Source: Thermodesulfobacteriota bacterium
Lineage (GTDB): Bacteria > Desulfobacterota_D > UBA1144 > Nemesobacterales > UBA2774
Direction: 5' to 3'
DNA: 64,000 bases
NCBI GenBank assembly: GCA_040754335.1
Contig: JBFMCV010000008.1
Span: 62,001 to 126,000 of the forward strand
In this document: positions 26,849 to 34,504 of the stretch, piece by piece
Numbering within the stretch: position 1 is the first letter of the stretch
Layout of the letters: every line of letters starts with the position of its first letter
Position numbers and translations under genes: made by a program
Notes under the pieces: generated by a model
Databases searched by the model: none
Told to the model about the DNA's origin: nothing
What the model saw: only the letters and a program-made list of their open reading frames with translations

Positions 26849-27637
26849 CCGTCCTGTCCCATGCCTCCTCGAATAAATGTCGATCCAAATGGCGCACGCT
26901 CTCTTCGCGCGCCGGAATCCGTCCCCTGAGCCGGTTGTGCGGAATATCCCCTGTGACAGGCCGGGGGTGACCTTCGCGTAATGCCTGTCCCTTCAATTCT
27001 ACTCTGTAACTTCGGCGGATTCTACAAAAAAATACGACGGGCACACAATGTGCGGTGCGTATCGATTTACACTCTGCACGGAGCGCTATTTTTATTTCCC
27101 TTCCCCTCATAGGAGGGGGGAGGGCATGCCCTGAACCATGTCCCGGACACCGGTCCGGGATCGTTTCAGGGTCAGGGTGGGGGTGACACCATTCACTCAT
27201 CCAATCAACAAAACCCGTTCATCCTGAGCCTGTCGAAGGATGTATTACTTTTTCTGTTATTGCGAGGCAGCGTGTGCAGACTTGGCAACAAGTGAGAAAT
27301 CTATTCTTTCATCTTCAATTCCCTCCTTAGAAAAAGGAGGACAATTCCGAGCAAACGAGGAATTGGTCGGTACTGATAAATGGCAATAAAATGCCTTAAT
27401 CGGCGTAACGTGGGTAGTAAATTCAAATTAGGGAGGATTTAGTTTTCCATTTTTAAATCCCCCTTTACAAAGGGGGAAATAAACATCTCTTGCTGGAATC
27501 TCGTCTTTTCGGTATAACCCAATCGCGGCTGGCCTGTCCTGAACCATGTCCCGGACTAGTTTATGGATCGCGACCGTGGCAATCTCGCTTTTTTCATGAG
27601 ATTGCTTCGCTTTGCTCGCAATGACAGACTGTAAACC
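26849..27637. repeat. Repeat-rich intergenic region
   Basis: 790 bp without a gene. Palindrome GGCACACAATGTGCGGTGCG lies at 27036-27055. A CCCTTCCCCTCATAGGAGGGG repeat (27101 onward) resumes at GTCAGGGTGGGGGTGACACC and has CCTGAACCATGTCCCGGAC palindromes in the middle. Next is CCCGTTCATCCTGAGCCTGTCGAAGGAT (27208-27241). At 27320-27440 a CCTCCTT/AAGGAGG repeat carries a CAATTCC/GGAATTG element. A CCCCCTTT repeat lies at 27462-27480 and a degenerate REP at 27522-27578. Confidence 0.7.
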
Positions 27638-28756
27638 TCACAAATACCCCTTGAGCATCTCGCCGAGCCCCGATTTCGATATCTTCTCGAGGGCAGCCTT
27701 CTCTATCTGCCTTATCCTCTCGCGGGTGACGCCGAACTTGCTCCCTATCTCGTCGAGCGTGTATATCTTCCCTTCCCCGAGCCCGTATCTCATCCTGACG
27801 ATCTCCTCTTCCTTGGGCGTGAGGGACGAAAGGGACTCGTCGAGGAGCGTCTTTATCCTTATGTCGGATACGGCGGACTCCTGTCCCTCCCCGAGGTCGG
27901 GCATCAGGTCGACGTAGGTCTTTTCGTTGTCGTCGGTCACAGGCTTGTCGAGCGATAAGACGTTATCGGTGCCGTCGAGCACGGCCTGGACCACCTCCCT
28001 CGAAAGGCCGGCTTTCTCGGCGATCTCTTCGGGGTAGGGCTTCCTTCCGAGCTCATCTTCGAGAGCGTACTTCGCCCTGAATACCTTTCCCGACTGCTCG
28101 AGCACGTATACGGGCACCTTTATGGTCCTCGTCTTCTCGGCGATCGCCCTCGAAAGCGCCTGCTGAATCCACCATGCGGCGTAAGTCGAGAACTTGAAGC
28201 CCTTCCTGTGGTCGAACTTCTCGACCGCCCTTATGAGCCCGAGGTTCCCCTCCTGGACGAGGTCCGTGAGCGGAAGCCCTCTCCCGAGGTGCCTCTTTGC
28301 AATGCTCACTACGAGCCGCAGGTTCGATCTTATAAACCTGGACTTCAGCTCCTGCGCCTTATACGAATAAACCTTCATCGTGGCGTCGAGCCTGTTTTTG
28401 TCTATCTCGGGCTTCGTTTTGAGCTTGCCGCCCGCGAGGCGCTCCAGGTCCTTCTGAATCTTCCTGGCTTTCTTTTCGCACTCCTTTATCTTGGCCCCTA
28501 GCTCTTTCTCGTCGTCGGGCGTAAGAAGCGGCTCGGTCAGCAAGTCGCGGAAATAGACCTGCAATACCCTTTCCTCCTCGTATTTGGTCCACTTCCTTTC
28601 CTTCTCCCTGCGTTTTTTGGCGGGGGAAGCTGCCTCTGCTTCCTCCTGCTCCCTGAATGTATCGTAGGCGTTTTCAAGCCTGCCGCGCTGGATGAAAAAA
28701 TCCTCGTCCGAGTAATCCCCGGAGGAGAAATATCCCCTGTCGAATTCGTTGTCCAT
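27638..28756 (-). CDS. Sigma-70 family RNA polymerase sigma factor (group 1/2 type)
   Basis: 372 aa with an acidic N-terminus. Region 1.2 is VLQVYFRDLLTEPLLTPDDEKELG. Region 2 is complete (RFIRSNLRLVVSIAKRHLGRGLPLTDLVQEGNLGLIRAVEKFDHRKGFKFSTYAAWWIQQALSRAIAE). Region 3 starts KVPVYVLEQ. Region 4 carries the helix-turn-helix YTLDEIGSKFGVTRERIRQIEKAALEKI. It has all regions of a primary-type sigma but is short and lacks a long region 1.1, so it is either a compact housekeeping factor or a group 2 relative such as RpoS. It is divergent from a CarH-like regulator. The 5' UTR of about 147 nt carries extra TTAGACA sites. Confidence 0.92.
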   Translation of the reverse strand: MDNEFDRGYFSSGDYSDEDFFIQRGRLENAYDTFREQEEAEAASPAKKRREKERKWTKYEEERVLQVYFRDLLTEPLLTPDDEKELGAKIKECEKKARKIQKDLERLAGGKLKTKPEIDKNRLDATMKVYSYKAQELKSRFIRSNLRLVVSIAKRHLGRGLPLTDLVQEGNLGLIRAVEKFDHRKGFKFSTYAAWWIQQALSRAIAEKTRTIKVPVYVLEQSGKVFRAKYALEDELGRKPYPEEIAEKAGLSREVVQAVLDGTDNVLSLDKPVTDDNEKTYVDLMPDLGEGQESAVSDIRIKTLLDESLSSLTPKEEEIVRMRYGLGEGKIYTLDEIGSKFGVTRERIRQIEKAALEKISKSGLGEMLKGYL

Positions 28757-28890
28757 TATTTTAATACCCCCCTGCTTCTCTCTATATACTTTATATATTC
28801 CTTTAGACTCGATTTACAAGGGCCGGGATTCATCCGGCCCCGAAATTAAATGCAATTAAATAATGGCCGGATCAGGTCTCAACGGTACGG

Positions 28891-28930
28891 TGTCTAATGG
28901 CTGTCTAATATATTATATAGATGTCTAATA
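28891..28930. promoter_or_regulatory. TGTCTAAT direct repeats, putative CarH-type operator
   Basis: TGTCTAAT occurs at 28891, 28902 and 28922, spaced 11 and 20 bp (one and about two helical turns). CarH operators are reported as tandem 11-bp direct repeats. The third copy sits between the -35 and -10 boxes of the sigma-factor promoter; the other two are just downstream. An inverted copy lies in the promoter of the regulator gene (29108-29114). Confidence 0.65.
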
Positions 28931-28938
28931 TATGTCAA
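28912..28938 (-). promoter_or_regulatory. Putative promoter of the sigma-factor gene
   Basis: Minus strand: TTGACA (28938-28933), N4, TTAGACA, N4, TATAAT (28917-28912), a 15-bp spacer. A -10 shifted by 2 bp (TAATAT) would give 17 bp. The layout copies the divergent promoter at 29098-29124, and the flanking ATGTCAAGCAT at 28932-28942 is the exact reverse complement of 29094-29104. Confidence 0.65.
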
Positions 28939-29097
28939 GCATCACAGGTGAGACCGAATTGTCGGAACAGGTCTCCTGAAACTGCATTTACGGCTCTACA
29001 ATCATAATTATCATACAAAAGACAGGCAGGTTACAATACATTATTAATCAACTTATCGAATATAATGCAAGCCTGACATGAAATATTCTACATATGC

Positions 29098-29124
29098 TTG
29101 ACATACCTTAGACAAGTGTATAAC
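29098..29124 (+). promoter_or_regulatory. Putative promoter of the CarH-like regulator gene
   Basis: TTGACA (29098-29103), TACC, TTAGACA (29108-29114), AGTG, TATAAC (29119-29124). The putative operator half-site lies inside the spacer, which suggests self-repression. The ATG at 29134 is only 9 nt after the -10, so the message would have almost no leader; no ribosome-binding site is present. Confidence 0.65.
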
Positions 29125-29133
29125 ATTACCACC

Positions 29134-30120
29134 ATGCAGGGCAGCCGTGAGGATTCGACCAGGAAATTTTCCATGAAGGCGGCCTCCAGGATGACGGGGC
29201 TCACTCCCCACGCTATACGGGCATGGGAGAGGCGTTACGGAGTAGTCACGCCTGGAAGGGACTCCAACAACAGGAGGTTCTACAGGGAGAGCGACATTGA
29301 GAGGCTCGCCCTCCTCCAAAAGGCTACCGGCGCGGGGCACCCGATAAGCCAGGTGGCGGGGTATTCGAAAGAGGAGCTCCAGGAGATAGTGGGCGCGATG
29401 AACGTCATCGATATGCCGTCCAGAAAACCCGTAGAAACCTTCAGGCAGGCTCCCGCCGCGGGAGACCTTTCGATCGTCAGGGATTTCGAATCGTACATGG
29501 ACGGTATCCTTGCAGCAGTCGAGAGGATGGACAGGAAATCGCTAGAGGAGATCCTGATAGCGGTCGAGACCGAGGTCGGGAGGAACGCGCTCCTCGAGAG
29601 GGTCGTCGTGCCCATCATGGAGAGGATAGGCGACCTCTGGAGGAAAGGGGAGTTAAGGATTTCGCACGAGCACCTTGCGACGCAGGCGGTGAGGACTTTC
29701 CTCGGCGGCCTCCTCGCCCTGCAGAAGACATTCCCCGGCGCGCCGCACGTAGTGGTCACCACTCCTTCCGACCAGGTCCACGAGTTAGGAGCGCTTTCGG
29801 CGGCGGTCGCGGCAGCGAGCGAGGGGTGGAACGTCACTTACCTCGGGCCGAGCCTGCCTTCCGAGGAAATAGCCGGGGCCGTGGCGTATAACGGCTCGAA
29901 GGCCCTCGTCCTGAGCCTCATATACCCCGAGAGCGACCCTCTCGTAGCGCGCGAGCTCCGTAAGCTCAGGCGCTACCTGCCGGGCCTCCCCATCATAGTC
30001 GGCGGGAGGGCGAGGCAGAGCTACTCGCAGGTGCTCGGGGAGATAGACGCCGTCGTCGTTAACGACCTCTACGGCGTCCGCACAGTGTTGGAATCCATCC
30101 GCACTAACGGCGTCGCCTGA
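29134..30120 (+). CDS. MerR-type regulator with B12-binding light-sensor domain (CarH/LitR-like)
   Basis: 328 aa from the ATG at 29134; a TTG at 29098 is the -35 box, not a start. N-terminal MerR winged helix: FSMKAASRMTGLTPHAIRAWERRYGVVTPGRDSNNRRFYRESDIERLALL. A four-helix bundle (about 115-205) follows, carrying W169-x9-EH (WRKGELRISHEH), the motif linked to adenosylcobalamin photosensing in CarH. The B12 Rossmann domain has the axial-ligand-type segment DQVHELG (His 216) and YLGPSLPSEEI. Known CarH proteins bind DNA as tetramers in the dark and release it when light breaks the Co-C bond. Binding to the TTAGACA sites here is inference. Confidence 0.92.
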   Translation: MQGSREDSTRKFSMKAASRMTGLTPHAIRAWERRYGVVTPGRDSNNRRFYRESDIERLALLQKATGAGHPISQVAGYSKEELQEIVGAMNVIDMPSRKPVETFRQAPAAGDLSIVRDFESYMDGILAAVERMDRKSLEEILIAVETEVGRNALLERVVVPIMERIGDLWRKGELRISHEHLATQAVRTFLGGLLALQKTFPGAPHVVVTTPSDQVHELGALSAAVAAASEGWNVTYLGPSLPSEEIAGAVAYNGSKALVLSLIYPESDPLVARELRKLRRYLPGLPIIVGGRARQSYSQVLGEIDAVVVNDLYGVRTVLESIRTNGVA

Positions 30121-30130
30121 TCTTTCTTCT

Positions 30131-30310
30131 ATAGGGGCGCCATTCCCGTATCAAGTTCCTGAATCAAGTTCAGGACAGGCCGGGACAGGCCTGGCGCGAT
30201 CTATTCTCTGCCAGTCTTTGCGAGCGTAGAGCGGCAATCTCATGAATAATGCGAGATACTGAATAGATCCCGTATCCAGTACGGGACATGGTTCAAGGTC
30301 GGGAATGACA
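30131..30310. repeat. REP with inserted palindromes and TGCGAG/CAATCTC repeat
   Basis: A REP of the GGCGCC...GGCGCGAT variant (30135-30200) contains CCTGAATCAAGTTCAGG and CCCGTATCAAG inserts. It is followed by CTTTGCGAGCGTAGAGCGGCAATCTCATGAA (30215-30245) and another CCCGTATCCAGTACGGG palindrome near 30268-30284. Confidence 0.6.
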
Positions 30311-30374
30311 ACAAAGAGAGATGCGAAATTGTGCTTGAAAAGATTTGCTGCGAGCTGTGATCCTCAAACGCGGC

Positions 30375-31214
30375 CTACACTCTCGCAGCCCTTCTCCTCC
30401 TCACCGCAAAGAACACGCCTACCAGCATCAATCCCGCCGCTGCCGCGAGCATCCCCCATTCCGACAGCGTCGGGATATTGGTCGGGGCCATCCTGAGCGC
30501 TATGGTGCACGCTCTCCAGTCGGCGGGAACACTACCTACAATAAGATCTCCGGTGGGTCCGCCTTCCAGAAAAAGAAAGCTCTCGCCGATCGTTAGCACA
30601 AATTCACCGGACTGACTATTTATTCCTAGAGCGGTGAATACCCCCTCAAAGACTTGATCGGGCTCGACAACAGGGTTCTGGAAAACATTAAAGCCCAGTG
30701 TAATCACTCTGATCACGGCGGAGCGCGACTCGGTGATGACCGAGGGAGCGGTGATCAATTCATTCGGCCCGCCTGTATTGCACGCGACGTCGATTACCGG
30801 GTTGTCAGGGTCTACTCCCCTATACCTGAAGGCCCCGGCGGCGAATGCGTCAGTAGGGTCAGTCCAGCTGCAGGTGATATCCGTGGAGTCGGGGGAGCCG
30901 TCGAACCTGCCGTATATACCGAGTATGCATTGTTCGTTTCCTCCGCATTCCCCCTCATCGAGCGTCGACCAGCTGTCGGGGACCGGATCGAGGAACGTAT
31001 TATTACCGTCGGAGTACGTGGAGCACATTAACAGCTCGAAATCCCCCGGGAATCCCGAGCCTGTTGCGATAACCCCCTGCGTAACATCGACGTCGATGTC
31101 TATTCTCGTTCCCGTGGATTCGATGTCGACTAATTGGACGACCGCGTGGGAAGCGGTTACGGAAAGCAGTAATAAAGGAACCGCATAAAGAAATGTCTTT
31201 AAATTTTTCAACAT
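30375..31214 (-). CDS. IPTL-CTERM surface protein, tandem cluster member 4
   Basis: 279 aa from the third Met (ATG at 31214), which is 6 nt after GGAGG; the ATG at 31220 overlaps the ribosome-binding site. The signal peptide ends near ASHA. The mature part carries a Cys-rich core shared by the cluster: LMCSTYSDGNNTF, STLDEGECGGNEQCILGIYGRFDGSPDSTDITCSWTDPTDAF, FRYRGVDPDNPVIDVACNTG. The cysteines probably form disulfides. A tail of IPTLSEWGMLAAAAGLM, a hydrophobic span and VRRRRAARV is the sorting signal. Last of four genes read on the minus strand. Confidence 0.9.
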   Translation of the reverse strand: MLKNLKTFLYAVPLLLLSVTASHAVVQLVDIESTGTRIDIDVDVTQGVIATGSGFPGDFELLMCSTYSDGNNTFLDPVPDSWSTLDEGECGGNEQCILGIYGRFDGSPDSTDITCSWTDPTDAFAAGAFRYRGVDPDNPVIDVACNTGGPNELITAPSVITESRSAVIRVITLGFNVFQNPVVEPDQVFEGVFTALGINSQSGEFVLTIGESFLFLEGGPTGDLIVGSVPADWRACTIALRMAPTNIPTLSEWGMLAAAAGLMLVGVFFAVRRRRAARV

Positions 31215-31299
31215 CACCATCCTCCTTCAATTCGTTTTATTTTATGCGGATTCCTCCCCGGCGATAGCCGGCCTGGGCGGAACCCGGTTAATTCCTATA

Positions 31300-32145
31300 T
31301 TAGGTTCTGACTGCCCTTCTCCTCCTCACCGCAAAGTACACGCCCGTAATCATCAATCCCGCGGCAGCCGCGAGCATCCCCCATTCGGAAAGCGTGGGTA
31401 TCGTCGTCGGCGCGGCCCTTAATACGACAGCGCAGGTCCTCCAGTCATAATCACCAGGGGGGAAAATACCTATTTGGGGAATGGACCCGCCGCTCGGGAA
31501 TAAAGCGCTGAACCCTATTGTGGCTGATTGCTCGCCGAATTCGCTGCCTCCTATTGCAAAGAACTCTCCCTGAAAGATCGGAACTGCCTGGGGCGATACG
31601 GAAAACATACCAACATCCAGATTTCCGATCTGAGCGACTATGATAACGGCTGAGCCGGGATCCGCTTCAAACGGTGGCGTGGTGACCGCTGTTTGCGGGC
31701 CGCCCGTGATGCATGATACGTCTATAACCGGGTCGAACTGGTCGACCCCGTGATACCTGAAAGAGCCGGCCGAAAAAGCGTCCGTCGGATCGGTCCAGCT
31801 GCATGTGATGTCCGTGGAATCGGGCGAGCCGTCGAACCTCCCGTAAATGCCGAGTATACATTGCTCGCTTCCTCCGCATTCCCCGGTATCAAGAGTGGTC
31901 CACCCGTCGGGAGCGGGGGGGAGGAACGAGTTGTTTCCGTCAGAGAACGTACCGCACATTATGACCTCGAAATCGTCCTCGAAGCCCGAGCCTGTCGCGA
32001 TAATACCGCTCGTGATGTTGTTGTCGATATCGAGCCTGAAGCCGCTCGACTCCGTGTCGACAAGCTGAACGACCGCGGGAGAAGCGGTTACGGAAAGAAG
32101 AAATAAAGGGAAAGTATAAAGAATAGACTTAAGAATCTTCTGCAT
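31300..32145 (-). CDS. IPTL-CTERM surface protein, tandem cluster member 3
   Basis: 281 aa from the ATG at 32145 (GGAGGATGGCG upstream). Signal peptide to about residue 23 (ASPAV). It shares with member 4 long near-identical stretches, e.g. GECGGSEQCILGIYGRFDGSPDSTDITCSWTDPTDAFSAGSFRYHGVD, so these two are the most recent duplicates. The middle (GGPQTAVTTPPFEADPGSAVIIVAQIG) has drifted most. C-terminal signal IPTLSEWGMLAAAAGLMITGVYFAVRRRR. Ligand or role unknown; a surface-displayed disulfide-stabilised beta domain is likely. Confidence 0.9.
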   Translation of the reverse strand: MQKILKSILYTFPLFLLSVTASPAVVQLVDTESSGFRLDIDNNITSGIIATGSGFEDDFEVIMCGTFSDGNNSFLPPAPDGWTTLDTGECGGSEQCILGIYGRFDGSPDSTDITCSWTDPTDAFSAGSFRYHGVDQFDPVIDVSCITGGPQTAVTTPPFEADPGSAVIIVAQIGNLDVGMFSVSPQAVPIFQGEFFAIGGSEFGEQSATIGFSALFPSGGSIPQIGIFPPGDYDWRTCAVVLRAAPTTIPTLSEWGMLAAAAGLMITGVYFAVRRRRAVRT

Positions 32146-32306
32146 CGCCATCCTCCGTTAATCGGAATTTTTTATACCGATTGTATACTTAATATGAATC
32201 ACTTGCTGCTTATTCGTATATTAAACCAAAATATTCAGCATCCCTTAATTCAACCCGCTCATCCTTCGACGAGCTCAGGACGAACGGGTTGAAAATTCAT
32301 CGTGGG

Positions 32307-33122
32307 TCATGCATCCTGGATCTTTCTTTTCCTAATAGCAAAGAACACGCCTACCAGCATCAATCCCGCCGCAGCCGCAAGCAGGCCCCATTCGGAAAGT
32401 GTGGGGATATTTGTCTGAAACGCCCTGAGCGCGATCGTGCAGGCCCTCCAGTTGTCTGACTCGGTCCCAAGCTGGAATTCTTCTTCCCCGGTAGGCCCCG
32501 ACTCTTCAAACGTCGATGAGGCGGCGAAGAGCTCGATTGTCTGGGTGCCGGAAGAGGACGTAGTCTCAAACAATGCGTTTTCGGCTTGTGCGGTAACTTT
32601 CGGGATCAGGTTATACCTGAGCAGAGATACGATCCAGACGACCTCGGAGCCCGGTTGCGTATTTATAGAGGGAGCCGTGGCGACCAGTCCAACCCCTGTC
32701 TCGCATCCGACGTCTACAATCGGGTTGTTTATGTCCACCCCCGAGTACCTTAAAGCCCCTGCGGCGAAAACGTTCGTGTTGAGGTCCCAGTTACAGAAAA
32801 TCTGGGATGCGCCCGCCGATTCGTCGAGTCTCGTCCAGATAGCAAGCTCGCAACTGTCCACTCCGCCGCAGCCGCCCGAATCGAGCAGTGAAAACACTCC
32901 CGGCGTGGGGTCGAAAAAGGCGTTGGTTTCATACGCGGTCGTGCACGTAATGATCTCGAAATCGCCCTGTTTGCCTGAAGGTATATTTACGGGTGCCTGA
33001 TTGAAGAGGCCTTCCTGGTGATTGGAACTGACCCCGTCTAAAATTATCTCGGCATTCGACGGGGATAATGAAGTAAGGAGCATAAATGCCGTAACACCAA
33101 TTATTTTGATGTAGGTAAGCAT
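32307..33122 (-). CDS. IPTL-CTERM surface protein, tandem cluster member 2
   Basis: 271 aa from the ATG at 33122 (AAAGGAGTATGGCG upstream). Signal peptide to about residue 24 (SLSPSNA). The core keeps the cluster pattern but is more diverged: ITCTTAYETNAFFDPTPGVFSLLDSGGCGGVDSCELAIWTRLDESAGASQIFCNWDLNTNVFAAGALRYSGVDINNPIVDVGCETG. The sorting tail is IPTLSEWGLLAAAAGLMLVGVFFAIRKRKIQDA, with Lys replacing some Arg. The DNA of the tail (32338-32385) is almost identical to that of member 4 (30404-30450), which suggests gene conversion. Confidence 0.9.
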   Translation of the reverse strand: MLTYIKIIGVTAFMLLTSLSPSNAEIILDGVSSNHQEGLFNQAPVNIPSGKQGDFEIITCTTAYETNAFFDPTPGVFSLLDSGGCGGVDSCELAIWTRLDESAGASQIFCNWDLNTNVFAAGALRYSGVDINNPIVDVGCETGVGLVATAPSINTQPGSEVVWIVSLLRYNLIPKVTAQAENALFETTSSSGTQTIELFAASSTFEESGPTGEEEFQLGTESDNWRACTIALRAFQTNIPTLSEWGLLAAAAGLMLVGVFFAIRKRKIQDA

Positions 33123-33549
33123 CGCCATACTCCTTTAATCATATTTACACAACAATATCACAAAAGAGAGTGTTTTAGAAGGATCTTATGATTTTCCGGG
33201 TGTCCGGACGGGTCAGGAACCGGGGGAATTTATAGCCTGAAGTTCCGACTCAGACGCTCCGCCCGTCGGCAGGTCGCTTTAGGACTGCCTCGCGATAACG
33301 GAAAAATGAAAAATAGGGTGAGGAGGTACAATAATTCTATAAATCGAATGAAACCCGTTCGCCCTGAGGCGCAGAATCTGCGCTCATATATGATTGCTCC
33401 GTCACTCCTCATCTTTCGCTAAATATAGGAGCGAGGATAATACTGACCTGCGAGCCTGTCCTGAACGGAGTCGAAGGGTCGAAGGACGAGAGAATATTCA
33501 TCGCGGCTGGAAGCCGCTCCTACAGATGACGTGTGCCGGGGTATTCGAC
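33123..33549. repeat. Repeats between IPTL-CTERM genes
   Basis: The first 110 bp are the AT-rich upstream region of the 33122 gene, similar in part to 34384-34500. Then come a CCCGTTCGCCCTGAGGCGCAGAATCTGCGCTCATATATGATT palindrome (33357-33393), a CCTGTCCTGAACGGAGTCGAAGG motif (33451-33487) and a single REP (33500-33523). Confidence 0.6.
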
Positions 33550-34374
33550 CTAAGCCCTCGCCTCCCTTCTCCTCCTCGCCGCAAACCACACTCCCGCAAT
33601 CATCAATCCCGCCGCCGCCGCGATCATCCCCCACTCGGAAAGCGTGGGTATCGGGCGGCTGATATCGATTTCAGGTCCGAAAGCGATCGTGCAGGCGCGC
33701 CAGTCTCCCTCGACAAATGTGTCGAATTCGTATTCTCCGGTCGGGACGGTATCTTCAAACGCGAAACTATCTCCACTTCCGACGATAAATTGGCCAAGCG
33801 AACTGCCGCCGAACCCAAAGTTTCCTTCCTCCACCTGGTTTGAGCCGACAATTTGCGTCTCTAATATACCGCCGTATGCAAACGTCCTGACGACTGCCGA
33901 GCCTGCGCTAGTCAGTATCGACGGAGCGGTGGGGACGCCGAAGCTGCCTGTGTTACATTCGACGTCGATAAAAAAATCAGCCGGATCGACACCGCTGTAT
34001 CTGAACGAGCCGCCTCCGTAGATGGTCGTGGGATCGGCCCAATGGCACGTGCTCAGTGAAGAGTCGGGGGAGTCGTCGGTCCTGTAAAATATTCCCAGAA
34101 TACATCCTCCGCTTCCCCCGCAGCTTCCGCTGTCGAGCGTCGTCCACCCCGGCGTGGCATTGTTAAAAGCGTTTGTGCTGTCTGAAGGCGTCGCGCATAT
34201 CAATATCTCGAACTGCCCTGACTCTCCTCCGGGGATCGGTATCGTGCCCTGGTTCAAATTCGGGATTGAGTTTACATCCACGTCGACCCCTACTAGCTCT
34301 ACAACCGCATTGGAAGCCGTTGCGTGGAAAATAAGGATTAAATACGCTATTACAGCTATGGAGATCCTGCTCAT
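33550..34374 (-). CDS. IPTL-CTERM surface protein, tandem cluster member 1
   Basis: 274 aa from the ATG at 34374 (AAAGGAGGATGGTTGCC upstream; an earlier ATG at 34383 overlaps the ribosome-binding site). Signal peptide MSRISIAVIAYLILIFHATASNA. The Cys core follows: ILICATPSDSTNAF, TLDSGSCGGSGGCILGIFYRTDDSPDSSLSTCHWADPTTIYGGGSFRYSGVDPADFFIDVECNTG. The tail is IPTLSEWGMIAAAAGLMIAGVWFAARRRREARA. It is the first of the four-gene series, transcribed away from the MFS gene's 3' end on the same strand. Confidence 0.9.
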   Translation of the reverse strand: MSRISIAVIAYLILIFHATASNAVVELVGVDVDVNSIPNLNQGTIPIPGGESGQFEILICATPSDSTNAFNNATPGWTTLDSGSCGGSGGCILGIFYRTDDSPDSSLSTCHWADPTTIYGGGSFRYSGVDPADFFIDVECNTGSFGVPTAPSILTSAGSAVVRTFAYGGILETQIVGSNQVEEGNFGFGGSSLGQFIVGSGDSFAFEDTVPTGEYEFDTFVEGDWRACTIAFGPEIDISRPIPTLSEWGMIAAAAGLMIAGVWFAARRRREARA

Positions 34375-34504
34375 GGCAACCATCCTCCTTTAGTCGTACT
34401 TACTCAACAATATCATAAATTAGCCTGTTTTTGAAGGATTACCCGATATATCCTGTGGCTCGACGGGTCAGGAACCGGGGGAATTTATAGCCTGAAGTTC
34501 CGGC

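Noticed and set aside
28757-29133. Cobalamin riboswitch upstream of the B12-dependent regulator
   Set aside because: No B12-box-like conserved core is visible, and the leader of the regulator is too short for a riboswitch.
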